From: Tieghemostelium lacteum
Taxonomy: Eukaryota; Evosea; Eumycetozoa; Dictyosteliales; Raperosteliaceae
NCBI GenBank assembly: GCA_001606155.1
Contig: LODT01000028.1
Coordinates: 968,735-1,032,734, forward strand
DNA length: 64,000 nt
Direction: 5' to 3'
The position numbers and the translations under genes are program-made. The notes beneath the pieces are model-generated. The model had not been told where the DNA came from. It saw only the letters and a program-made list of their open reading frames with translations, and did no database searches. Position 1 is the first letter of the stretch. Every line of letters begins with the position of its first letter. Shown piece by piece: positions 42,587-53,400 of the stretch.

Positions 42587-44443
42587 TTAATTAATATTTA
42601 AAGAGATATTTGACCAATCTTCCCAATATTGTTTTGCACGACCCAAAACTGCAACCCATTCTTTCATAACTTCTTCATTTTCAGCAGCTAAAATTAATGT
42701 GTGTTTAGGATGAACAATTTGAAAACAGTGAACGTAAGGTTTGAATTTTTTATCTTTAGGTAGAATATCTATAGATTTGATTTCGAGTATTTGTAATTCA
42801 CCTTGAGGTTTAGGATCATTATTATATTTATAGTAACTGAGTATGTCTCTTTCCAGAGAGAACCAACGAGTTTTCCAAGATTTCATTAGACCGTTAATCT
42901 TGGATAGGAAACCACTCTTTTGAGGTAAAGTTTCAAATTTCTCACGAAGAGCATCCTCTGCCATGAAATCCGGATAGACATACTTTAGTAACCAGTTTTG
43001 ACTTTTTGCTGAATTTAATAGGAAATCAGTGGTAGTTACACGAATCATTGCGTCTACCAGTGTAACGACCTCCTCTGGTTTCAAAGGTCTGTTATTATAC
43101 AACAGAGTCTCTATTTTATCTCTAATCTTCTTTTGTGCAACTGCAGTTGATTCCTCTCCAATTGTCACACCTCCAATCTCTCTACTAATCTTTAATGTAC
43201 AAAGATAATATCTCAGTGAATCCACAAGATCACATAACTTGGTGGGTGAGTGTTTATCTGATTGCTCCTCTAGAGATTTTCCACAAAACCACAAAACACT
43301 AGCCAATTCTATAGATGGTAATTTATAATACTTTACAGCCATACCAATAAATAAATTAATATAATTTTTAACTTGATCATATTGATCAATCCTCAATAAA
43401 CTTTGAATTAATAATTCGTAAATTAATTTTTCTTCCCTAATAAAATAAAATTATATTTTAGTATTTCTATATATATCTTTTAAATATATGAATATAACTT
43501 ACTTTGAACCAGTATTATTTATAAATGTTAATAATGATTTATAAGAATCACAAACTTGAGTAAATTTTGATTGTTCACTTAAGATTTTACCTAAATCCAA
43601 AGATAGAGATACAAAAGATTTTTTTAAATCATTTGATAATTCAGGGTTATTTGGATCTTTTAGAGATTCTTGATAGATTTTTTGGAGAATATCAATGGAT
43701 TGTGATAGAGTTGTGATTATAATTTCAATAATCTCTGTTAATTTTGAAGTTAATTGTTGTTGTTGTTGTATTTGTTGTAGATATTGTGAAGTTGCAGAAG
43801 TAGGTGACATTAAATTACCACTACTATTACTATGACTATTTGCTAAAGAGTTGGAATGTAATAGTTGCTTCTTTTTCACTTGATAATTCTCTCTTAGTTG
43901 GGATATAAATTTATTAGTGTCCAATATCAATTGAGAACATGTTGTAAAACCACCAATTGCTTTTCTCTTAAAACTACTTAGAAAATGTTTAGATGATTGT
44001 TCATATTGTTCATTCTCAACCATTGAGAGTGACAATAGATCTAAACATATACAAACTTCATTGCTATCTTCTCCATAGAGTACCTCTCTAATCTTTAATG
44101 ATTGTTTACCATAATTTATTGAATCTTCATAAAGATTTGATTTTCTACAACTATCCGCTAAAATGTACATTAAATATCCACATATTGGTGATTCTCTATA
44201 ATAATTTATAATATTAATATTATTTGAAATATTATTACTATTGTTTTTTTTACATTACTTTAAAACAACTTGATCTATATCAGGTAATAATGATTTTAGT
44301 GAATTTACTTTTGTTAGAGAATGATCTTCCAAACAAATCTTTATCACATGGGTTATGGTATCTGTATATTTATTTTTTGTTGAGTTTGGTTTTTGAAATC
44401 TATTATTGGTTTCAATTGTTTTGTTTATAAATGTTTCTGCCAT
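42587..44443 (-). CDS. TPR and PH domain protein
   Basis: Three exons (44443-44259, 44195-43503, 43436-42587) join in phase to give 575 residues. The middle region contains TPR-like helices ([16 protein letters not shown] is a typical kinesin-light-chain/TPR unit), a Ser/Asn/Gln linker, and a longer helical domain. A pleckstrin homology domain sits at about 459-570: K-S-G-F-L-S-K near its start, W-K-T-R-W-F-S-L in strand 3, and a final helix [10 protein letters not shown]. The K-x7-K/R-x-R-W spacing is compatible with phosphoinositide binding. It likely acts as a membrane-recruited adaptor in the cytosol. No GAP, GEF or kinase domain was found. The Met-less reading of the last exon is explained by splicing. 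Confidence 0.75.
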
Positions 44444-45094
44444 TGTCCTACTCTTTAACTTTGGACCAAAGATATAAAGTAGCAGAAGTAGGGGCTAAAA
44501 TTTGCTTATTGTAAAAAAAAAATAAAAAAATTTTAAAATTTTATGTTTTAAAAATCAAATCCAAAAATGATCTCAGATGTGTAAGATTCACATTACATTT
44601 CTCAATCCCATCTTTCATTTTTTTCTGTTTGTTTGTCACATTCAAAACAATGAAAATATGAAAAAATTATCTATTTTGTTTTTTTTGATTAAATAGTTTT
44701 TTATTTTTAACTTGTTAAATATTGATAAAAAATACAACCTATAAACTTTATAATTATTAAATATTAATATTTTGAATTTTAAATTTAACTTTATATAAAA
44801 TTGATTTAAAAAAATTTTTAAAATATTATTATCCATCATCTTCTATAAGTGAATTAAATAAGGTCATATTTGGCTCCCCTTGTGACATCCGTCAAATAAA
44901 TCATGAGATAATAAAATTTTTAAAAATTATAATATATAAATCATTTTTTGATAACCTACATAATTAGCGACAAAAACAATAAAAAAAATATTTTACGAAA
45001 ACTATTTCTGTGGATTTTTACGAAAAAAAATAAAAAATATGAAAAATAATATTATTTAGTAAAATGAATGTAAATATTTTTAATTTAAACTTTT
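44444..45094. other. Gene-free AT-rich region
   Basis: About 650 bp of very AT-rich DNA: the promoter of the TPR-PH gene and the 3' flank of the Sec14-like gene. Short open frames here are low-complexity Lys/Leu/Asn/Phe strings without family features and were not accepted. Confidence 0.5.
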
Positions 45095-46100
45095 TTAATC
45101 TTTTTTACAATTATCTATTATATCTAAAATTTCTTGATCTGTCAATTCAGATAGACCTCTTTCTTTTCTAGACATTTTAATTTCTTCAGACCAAAATTGA
45201 GGATGAGAGAATTTAAAATCACTATTACCACCATATTCTTTTGAAACTTTATCCAAATCAAATAGTTCAGTAAAGGTTTTAGTGATACCTTTAGAACCAC
45301 TGGCAAAATGAATCTTTTTATAGGTTTGTTTGTTGATGAATGGTGAAATGGCTTTAAAGAAGATATTAAAGATCATTGGTGGATCCACGAGAATAGCTTG
45401 ACCTAGTCTCTCTGGATAGTGGTTACTTAGAATATCCAATGTCTGTTTACTGACATTCATTGGTGGTGCATTAAATATCGAATAGCCATTAAAATCTATA
45501 ACCAATACCAATTGTTCATGACCTTGAATTTTATCCATTTGTGATATTGCTCTCTCGATATTATAAACTAGTAACTTTATTTGTTTCTCATAATTTTTGG
45601 TATTTTCACGACTTGGAGTCAAATAAATACATGATCTACCTAATGATTTACCATAAACATAAGATTTACCAGTACTTGCTTCATGTGCGAGTTCTTCAGC
45701 ACTAATCTCATATGGTTTAAATGTCTTTCTCCATTCTAATGTTCCTAAAAATAAATTATATGCAAGTTCTAAATCATAATCTCTAGCTCTTAAATATCTA
45801 CAAATTAACATATCATCTATCCATTCTTTCTATTTATTTTAATATTAATATATATATTAACTATTTAATAACAATCTTAATATATATACATACTTCTCTA
45901 TCAGTTAATTCTAATTGTGTGATATTATTTTTAAATTTATTAAAAATTTCAATTTGTTCTGCTGTAAGATTAGTTAGAGGATTAAATAATTCTTGCATTT
46001 TATCAGCACCATTAACTTCACTATTATTACTTATAGCAGTAGTAGTGGTAGTAGAAGTTTTATTTAATGATTTTTTATTATTCTTTTTTTTATTTCCCAT
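45095..46100 (-). CDS. Sec14-like CRAL-TRIO lipid-binding protein
   Basis: Two exons (46100-45894 and 45829-45095) give 313 residues. The N-terminus is Lys/Thr/Asn-rich. A CRAL-TRIO-N helix pair ends in L-I-C-R-Y-L-R-A-R-D-Y-D, a classic motif. The CRAL-TRIO lobe covers about 115-275, with Y-V-Y-G-K-S-L-G-R-S near 122, L-V-L-V-I-D-F-N-G-Y near 170, Y-P-E-R-L-G-Q-A-I-L-V-D-P-P near 205 and F-K-A-I-S-P-F-I close behind. Sec14-type proteins exchange phosphatidylinositol and phosphatidylcholine or related lipids and couple them to PI kinases at Golgi or plasma membranes. There is no GOLD or spectrin domain. The gene is head to head with the second PPR-like gene, about 140 bp apart, suggesting a shared promoter. 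Confidence 0.88.
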
Positions 46101-46239
46101 CTATTTATTTGTGTGAGTGTGTGTTTATTTTTAATTTAAAAAAAAAACGAGAATTATTTTATGATTAATGATAGATATTTGTCGATTGATGATCTTAATC
46201 AATTTTTTAAATTTTTTTTGTTTTTAAAGTTTTTTTGAG

Positions 46240-48156
46240 ATGTTTTTAGTACGAAATTTATATAAAAATATTAATGTTGTTAAAAATAACAATAAATTTA
46301 TAATAAATAGATTTTATTGTTCAACAAATAATAATAATAATAATGAATTTAAACAACAATTACAAAATTATAAGAATGAATTAAATAAGTGTTTAGAAAA
46401 TTTAAAGAATCAAATTCAATATCAATATAAAGATGATGGATCATCAGTAGATAAATATAATCAATTTAAAAAAGAATTTGAACAATCAGTAACATTTCAT
46501 GAATATCTCGGTCAAACACCTTATCCATTATATCAATATATATTAAAACAATTTGATATTTCACAATATAGTAATAATATTGATATAAAGAGAAATTTAT
46601 GGTTAGATGAAATGATTAGAAATCATTTAAATCAATCAGAGGAAAACTATGCATTAACATGTTCGAATTTAATGTTTTATAATGAATTGATTAATCAAGA
46701 ATATGTTTGTAGAAAATTGGAAAGAGATTCATTTGGTACTTTGGATAGTAGTCAATTGGATATACTATTGAATCGATTGATATTGTTATCATTGAAATCT
46801 GGATATTATCATGTAGCTTTAAAATGGTTATCCAAAAGAATATTAGATTATTCACATTTGGATAGTTCAAAATCTATTCAATTCTTTATTAGATATCATA
46901 AAGAGAGAAGTGAACTGGATCTAGTTAAATTTTGGCAGAGTCCTTTAGATCAAATGGAATGGAATAAGTTAACTAAAGAGGATTTGGAAATGTATGATAA
47001 CTTAAAACCTGATAGGATATTTAAACGTATTTCATCTTATTGTAATGATAATATAAAAGAATTGAAAGATCTACCAGTTTTCAATGACAATATACTTGAT
47101 GATCTAATGAAGCAAGTAAAGATTAAAGAATTGATAAAATATCTCAGAGAAGTATATTTTAGTAATGGTTTATTTCCACCTGGACAGAAATTAATTGAAA
47201 GTCTAGTGCTGATATATAAATTGGAACCAATTGAATATTTTAAAAATATGGTTAGTAGTAAATCAGTACCTAATTATATTGGATGTTTAATGTATGAATG
47301 GGACCTATCAACAATGATTGAAATGAAATTTGATGAAGGAATTCAAAGAGCTACAGAGGAAGGTTTTTTAAAATTAGAGGATTTACCAGGTTCATTATGG
47401 AATTCTGTTTTAGCAGGTTTATTAAACTATGGTCAATATACATTAGCATCATCAGTTTTAAGTAAATTAATTGAAAATCAAATACCAATTCAATTAGAGA
47501 AAAAGTATTTACAAGAAATCTATGAACATTGTAATTTCGATTATTATTTGGTAGATTTTTTAATTAAAAGTAATAATAGTAAAAATAGAGATTTACTCTC
47601 AGATTGTATATTAAAATATTTGGTAGATAAAGGTTATACAGAATGGTCAATAGATTATTTTGAAAAGTTAAAATTCAAGAATAGTAATTGTATTAGAGAG
47701 ATTTTAAAATTGTATTCTAAAATTTCTCCAGTACCACCAAGAGAAAATTTAACAATATGGCAAAGTTTAGATAAATATGTATTGGATTCTACCATATCAG
47801 TAGAGAATTTTAATGAAATGATGATTAATCAGTTATATATTAGTAATAATAGAGATATCATTGAAACTATAATTAATAGAAATGCAATCACCATTCATGA
47901 ACAATCACAAAAAACTTGTTTACAATTATTAAAATCTTTAAATAATTCACAAGATCAAATTAAAATTTTTAAACAATTTAGAAAAGAATCAATATATGAT
48001 AGAGAAATTATTGAAATTATTACAAAAGCCAATAGAGAAATTAAAGATTTAATTATTGAAAAATTTTTAAATACTTCAATTTCTTATTCATTATTGGAGG
48101 CAAAAAGTAGAGATAAAATTGAAATATCATTAAATAGTTTAAAATTTTTATTTTAA
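46240..48156 (+). CDS. Mitochondrial PPR-like helical-repeat protein (copy 2)
   Basis: A single-exon gene of 638 residues. The N-terminus (M-F-L-V-R-N-L-Y-K-N-I-N-V-V-K, then I-I-N-R-F-Y-C-S-T-N) looks like a mitochondrial presequence with a typical R-x-Y-C/S cleavage region. The rest is helical, with PPR-like spacing. It shares a block with the gene at 22875-25843: in both, a Leu-rich segment around G-L and W-N/C-x-x-L precedes a pair of helices with S-x-L-x-x-L-I and I-P at the turn, and a P-V-P motif is found in each. The two are likely old paralogues of a dictyostelid mitochondrial RNA-binding family. The 3' end overlaps the end of MMS19 on the other strand by nine bases. Confidence 0.6.
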   Translation: MFLVRNLYKNINVVKNNNKFIINRFYCSTNNNNNNEFKQQLQNYKNELNKCLENLKNQIQYQYKDDGSSVDKYNQFKKEFEQSVTFHEYLGQTPYPLYQYILKQFDISQYSNNIDIKRNLWLDEMIRNHLNQSEENYALTCSNLMFYNELINQEYVCRKLERDSFGTLDSSQLDILLNRLILLSLKSGYYHVALKWLSKRILDYSHLDSSKSIQFFIRYHKERSELDLVKFWQSPLDQMEWNKLTKEDLEMYDNLKPDRIFKRISSYCNDNIKELKDLPVFNDNILDDLMKQVKIKELIKYLREVYFSNGLFPPGQKLIESLVLIYKLEPIEYFKNMVSSKSVPNYIGCLMYEWDLSTMIEMKFDEGIQRATEEGFLKLEDLPGSLWNSVLAGLLNYGQYTLASSVLSKLIENQIPIQLEKKYLQEIYEHCNFDYYLVDFLIKSNNSKNRDLLSDCILKYLVDKGYTEWSIDYFEKLKFKNSNCIREILKLYSKISPVPPRENLTIWQSLDKYVLDSTISVENFNEMMINQLYISNNRDIIETIINRNAITIHEQSQKTCLQLLKSLNNSQDQIKIFKQFRKESIYDREIIEIITKANREIKDLIIEKFLNTSISYSLLEAKSRDKIEISLNSLKFLF

Positions 48157-51100
48157 AATAAACCAATTGTTTCTGCATTTTGTAGCTTCTTTTCTAACTA
48201 GTCTTTTATGATCATCTAGAGTTGATAATAAGCCATTGGTAACTTGGTTTTGAAATGGAAATGTTTGTTGATAGGAACATGTAAGAGCAATATCATTTAG
48301 AATTTCTAATGCCAAACATCTATTAGTCATTAGTGGTGATGTGGTACTAATGAGTAAAAGTGTAGTTATTAATGAATTTAAATGATTTACTAATGAATTT
48401 GGAGTTTCTTTTAATAACATTTTTAGAGTTTGTAAACTGCTAGATAAAAGTTCTGGTTGATCTAATGAATCTAGTGATTGTAATACAATTGGTAATATTT
48501 CATTTAATTCATTTAATAATACCTCTCTTGGTATATTCTTTAATAGATTGGATATTGATATTAAATAATTTGATATTATATTATTATTATTGGTAGAGGA
48601 TGGAGTAGAAGAGGATTTTAAAGTTTTAAATTCTTGCAATAATTTTGGATAAATTAAAGTAAAAAACTTTTGTTGATATAATATATTGATAATTGAACCT
48701 GAATGTTGATTTAAAATATTATCATCTTGATATAATATTACATCAAAAGATTTTGAAATCTTTTCAGTTAAAATTGTAAAACTGGAAAGTTTTGATATTA
48801 AATCAACTAGAATATTACCATATTCAATACCTTTTGAATTACCACAAACTACTAAACCTTTAGTTATCCAAATGAATAAATTTAATGATTTTAGTTTTTT
48901 ATCCAAACTCTCTTCATTTGATTGAATAATTTTTAATAAATTATTCATCAATAATGAAATATTATCATTATTGCTTGTTGATTGTCTATTAATTATTGAT
49001 GATATAGATTTACAACATGATATTGTAATTTCATCATTTAAAAGTACTGATAATGAATTTTCTTCCAAAAAATTCATTAATTTTAAATTGGTTGATAAAT
49101 CTATAGATTTACATTGACACAATATACCATTAAATAATGGTAAGACTTTTGAAAAATCTTCATTTGATAACCTTGATAGAATTGGTTCAAATTCTAAATC
49201 TTTACGATTTAAAAATATATCAATTGATCTTTCAATTGCTATTGATTGATTTGATATACTTGATATTATTGATTGTAATATATCAATTGTTGGTTTTAAT
49301 AATTGATTAAATAATTCATTATTATTATTACTATTAATTGATTTTAATAAATTTTTAATTAATGAATAATATAAATTATTATAACATAAATTCATTATTG
49401 ATTCTTGATGATTAGAAGTGGAAAGTATTTCAGAAATACATTGTAGTATTAGAAGATTATTATCTATTGTACTATTATCAATTAATGATTGAATATGATT
49501 TATAGTGATTTCTAATAGTGGTTGGTGACTTAATAGTTTTACTAAACTATTTAGATAATATTTATATTCAATCTTTTCAATGGTTGGGGATTGAATCATT
49601 TGACAAATAGTTGGAATTGCATATTGAATCATTATAGTTGGCGATTCTTTAATGGTAATGTGATAGAGTGATAATAATGCTTTAGATCTAACATGTTCAT
49701 CATGATTACCTAACATTCCAACTAAACTCTTTACTATAAATTCTCTATTTTCCAATGGCAATAAAAAGGAATACTTTTCAGAGAGATTTTTTGAACTGCT
49801 ATACAATTCAGATAGACATTCAATTGCCAATTGTCTCATTGTCAATGAACTATTCGAAAGTAATTCTACAATTAATTCATAGAATTCATCTAAATATTCC
49901 AGAATTGGATTTACCAATTTTGAACGTTTTTCCATATCTTGCAACTCTTTAAATTCCAATTCAAAAGAGAATTGATTGGCTTTAATCAAATCTAGAAATA
50001 GACCAACTATTGATAAACGTTCATTAGATTTTTGAACATTAACCATATTCAATTCTCTAAAGAATTGAAATAGTGGTGGTAATATATCACCAAGTATCAT
50101 TCTACTATTAGAACTAACTGTTTGATACAGTATAGATGTACAATATAATGCAATCTTTGAATCTTGACTTGTCTTTATATGGTGTAGACATTCCTTATTT
50201 ATAATACCTAAAAATTCTTTTAGTATATTTAAATCTCTACTTAGAATTCTTGTAATTAAAAATATTGATTTTTTTGATTCTTCTATAACTATATTATTTT
50301 TATGTGTAAATATCTTATAAAATAAATAATTAGTTATTGTTTTTAATATATTATATTTTCTTTATATATACATACAATGGTTCTAAAAGTACTCCAAATA
50401 TCTTCAATATAAGGTTTAATTGCATAAGGACCAAATTTTGTACAGCAATAGATTAGAGATTTCATTGCTTCCAATTTTGTTTCAACTAGATTAGAATTGA
50501 TTTTATCAATAATGAATGGTATAAAATGTTCTGCAAACAGTGGTGTTGAAGCAAAACAATTTAAAAGTGATCTAGATAGATCCTCTTTTGAAATACTATT
50601 GGGATCTGATGCTTTAGGATTAAAAGAAATTGGAAAATAACATGATAGTATTTCAAATAGACTATCAATAAACATATCATGATGTGGTATCAATTGTATT
50701 ACTCTAGGTAGTAATTTAAATGAAAATATCAAATTTCTAGGATCCTTTTCACCATCTATAAATTGAATAAATCCAACCATAAAATCACTTTGTAATTCTT
50801 TTAATTCCTCTAAATCTCTAGTTAACATTAAATCAATAACCTGTAATACCATTTTTCTATGAGCTTGTGATAAAGATGATGGATGAATTTCTTGAAATAT
50901 TCTATATTTATCATAATATATATAAGTAAATTGTGTATCTATAGATTTCACATAAGATTTAATACATACGATGATAATAATTTTTTATTATTTGGTGATT
51001 CAGGATGATGATAGGTTATTAATCCTGATATACCTTTTACTACCTCTTGTGCACATGGGTAATCTTGACATCTATCAGCATAGAATACTGATAAAAAATG

Positions 51101-51343
51101 AATTTGATCATCATTTAGTGATAGATTTGGTAGTCTACATAGAATTTCAGAGAGTAATAGTGTACCTCTAGATCTCAAGATGGAATCTCTATTCTTTAAA
51201 TAATCTCCCAATTTTTCAACTATGTCATGTATTTCATACTTTTTACTACTAACTTGTAATAATATATTATTTAATGATGTAGTTTTTTTATTTTCATCAT
51301 TTCCTATAAATCCTTCAATATATTCAATTAGTTCGTTCGTCAT
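48148..51343 (-). CDS. mms19: MMS19 homologue, cytosolic Fe-S targeting factor
   Basis: Three exons (51343-50970, 50901-50376, 50313-48148) give about 1021 residues, close to the ~1030 of animal MMS19. The N-terminal region contains R-S-R-G-T-L-L-L-S-E-I-L and F-Y-A-D-R-C-Q-D, and exon 2 carries the highly conserved stretch F-I-D-G-E-K-D-P-R-N-L and C-Y-F-P-I-S-F-N-P followed by S-T-P-L-F-A-E. The join S-I-F-Q-E-I-H across intron 1 also matches the family. The remainder is HEAT repeat, ending with the conserved C-terminal HEAT block. MMS19 with CIA1/CIAO1 and CIA2B hands [4Fe-4S] clusters to DNA repair and replication enzymes such as XPD and primase. The upstream in-frame TTG was ignored in favour of the first ATG. 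Confidence 0.92.
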
Positions 51344-51522
51344 TTTTACTCTGAAGAACAAAATTGTTTAAAATTTTTTTATGTAAAAAATCAATATTCC
51401 AGTATTTTTTTAAATTTAATCGACAAATCATTTTGTGGTATTTGATTAACAAATCAAAAGATTTTTAAATATGACACATATTTAATTTTGAATATTATGA
51501 ATTATGTTTCATTGCTTAAAAT

Positions 51523-53267
51523 ATGGAAACAACCACAACAACAACTTCAAAAGTAATGAAAAGACCAAGAGGCAAGTACAATACTAAAACTCCTCACGAA
51601 TGGGGAATTATTCTAGAGGAAGCACTTATATATGGTGTACCACTCACTTCAGAGAAATTTGGTGTTAAGCATACTACATTATACCAAAAACTGAAAAAAT
51701 TCTCTAAAGAACTAACAATGGAAGCTCTTAATGTCAAGAAGAGAGGAACTGTTCCAGGTTCTACAAAAACAAAGAAGATTACAGGAAATCTTGCAGAATT
51801 TGTTTTAAAAGAAATAACTAAGATAACACTCTATCTAGTAAACAATTAGCACATATGCTAATTGAGGAGTCAAAGAGGGATAACCCTGAATCAAAGTTTT
51901 CTATTAGCACAACTACAGTAAACAAGTTCTTGAAAGAACAACAATTCTCTTACAAAGTAATTAGAGAAGAGGAGATTGAAAGAAACTCTGAAACCTTACT
52001 GGAAGAAAGAAAAATATTTTCAAAAATGGTTTTGGAGAACAACTATCGTAAGTCACCAAGAACAACAGTGTATTTCGATTTCATGTACGTTTCATCCATC
52101 ATTGCCAGAAGAGGTATATTTAAATTTGGAACTCCAGCCATTGTTCATCAATCTCACCGAGAATTTTATACAAATAAAGATCAATCCACAAGTAAATCAA
52201 AAAACTCAGAACAGGTATCTGAAGAGAATGTAATTGATGATGCAGTTAAAGAGGAATCTGAGGAGGAATCTAAGGAGGAATCTGATGATGAACTTGAAGA
52301 GGAATCTGATGATGAACCTGAAGAGGAATCTGACCAAGTATCTGATCAAGAAGAATCTGATGAGGATTCATCAATTGCACTGAAAGAATTACAAGACATA
52401 GCACTATTAAAAACTCCCCCAATTTCTACAAATGCCCAAAAAGTTAATTCATTAGTTGTGTGTGCTGCCATCACTGGAGAAAAAGTTTTATTAGTCAGTA
52501 CACAATTCCGAAGATTTAATAGTGAGGATTTCTATCAATTTATGGTGCAGTTACTAGATAAATTAAAAAAGGAATATCCTAATGAATCCTTTACATTTGT
52601 TGGGGACAATGAGAGTGTTTATAAACAAGGTATGGACCTCTTAATGACCAAAGAACATCGTCACCACTCATATATCCCTAATCCCAGGTACTCACCGTTC
52701 CTGAATGCTAATGGATTTATGTTCAACCAATTGAAATACCACATGGCTGGGCTGAAACATAAGCTTGTAGGTGACCTTATAATTTCATGCCAACAAGCCT
52801 TTAAAAAAATTCAACCTGAGAACCTTTTAAATTACCATGAAACGGTTGGTAGCTATCTACTAAAATGTCTAAAAAGGGAGGAGATCCATGCTTGGAGAAC
52901 TGTTCTAAATGAAAAAGTGCAAGTACCTAATAATGCTCCTGACCAAAAATGGGAATGCTTCCACAGAGCCATTTTTTCTACAGTAAGAGATTGCTTCACA
53001 AATTCTTTGGTAAAAGGTACCCCTGAAAATCCTGTGAAACCAGGGATTCAAACCATGATTCTCAATGGTAAAAAAATCCCATTATTTAAAGATGAAGGTC
53101 AAATTCAAGAAGTAGAGGTTGAACAAGTTGTAAACAAAGAAAAGAAAAAAAGAGGAAGTCCAAATTCAATTTCTCAACAAAAACCCACTCAATCATCAAA
53201 AAGGTATAAATCATTTACCAATATACCTCAACCAGATAATAACAACAATAAATATAACAATAACTAA
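51523..53267 (+). mobile_element. Tc1/mariner-like transposase gene with acidic insert, frame slip
   Basis: Two open segments (51523-51849 and 51855-53267) belong to one gene. The first has a helix-turn-helix (T-S-E-K-F-G-V-K-H-T-T-L-Y-Q-K-L). The second carries another HTH (S-T-T-T-V-N-K-F-L-K) and an RNase-H-like DDE core: Y-F-D-F-M near its start, V-G-D-N-E-S-V-Y as the second Asp block, and R-Y-S-P-F-L-N-A-N-G in place of the usual P-P-Y-S-P-D-L-N-P-I-E. Between the first and second Asp lies an acidic E-E-S/D-D-E repeat of ~40 residues, and the C-terminus has a K-K-K-R-G basic patch and Asn run. The third catalytic Glu appears to be missing. One base is off near 51821-51826 where the two frames meet. 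No terminal inverted repeats were found. This is an old transposon copy or a partly domesticated host gene. Confidence 0.65.
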
Positions 53268-53400
53268 TACAGAAATAATCAAAAAAAAAAATCTACACAA
53301 TAAAAAATCCCTAAAAAGAAATAAAGATAAAATTATACTAAACAATTGATTAAGTTATTAAAATAATTATTAACCAATTCTATTCTATTTTATTTGAAAT

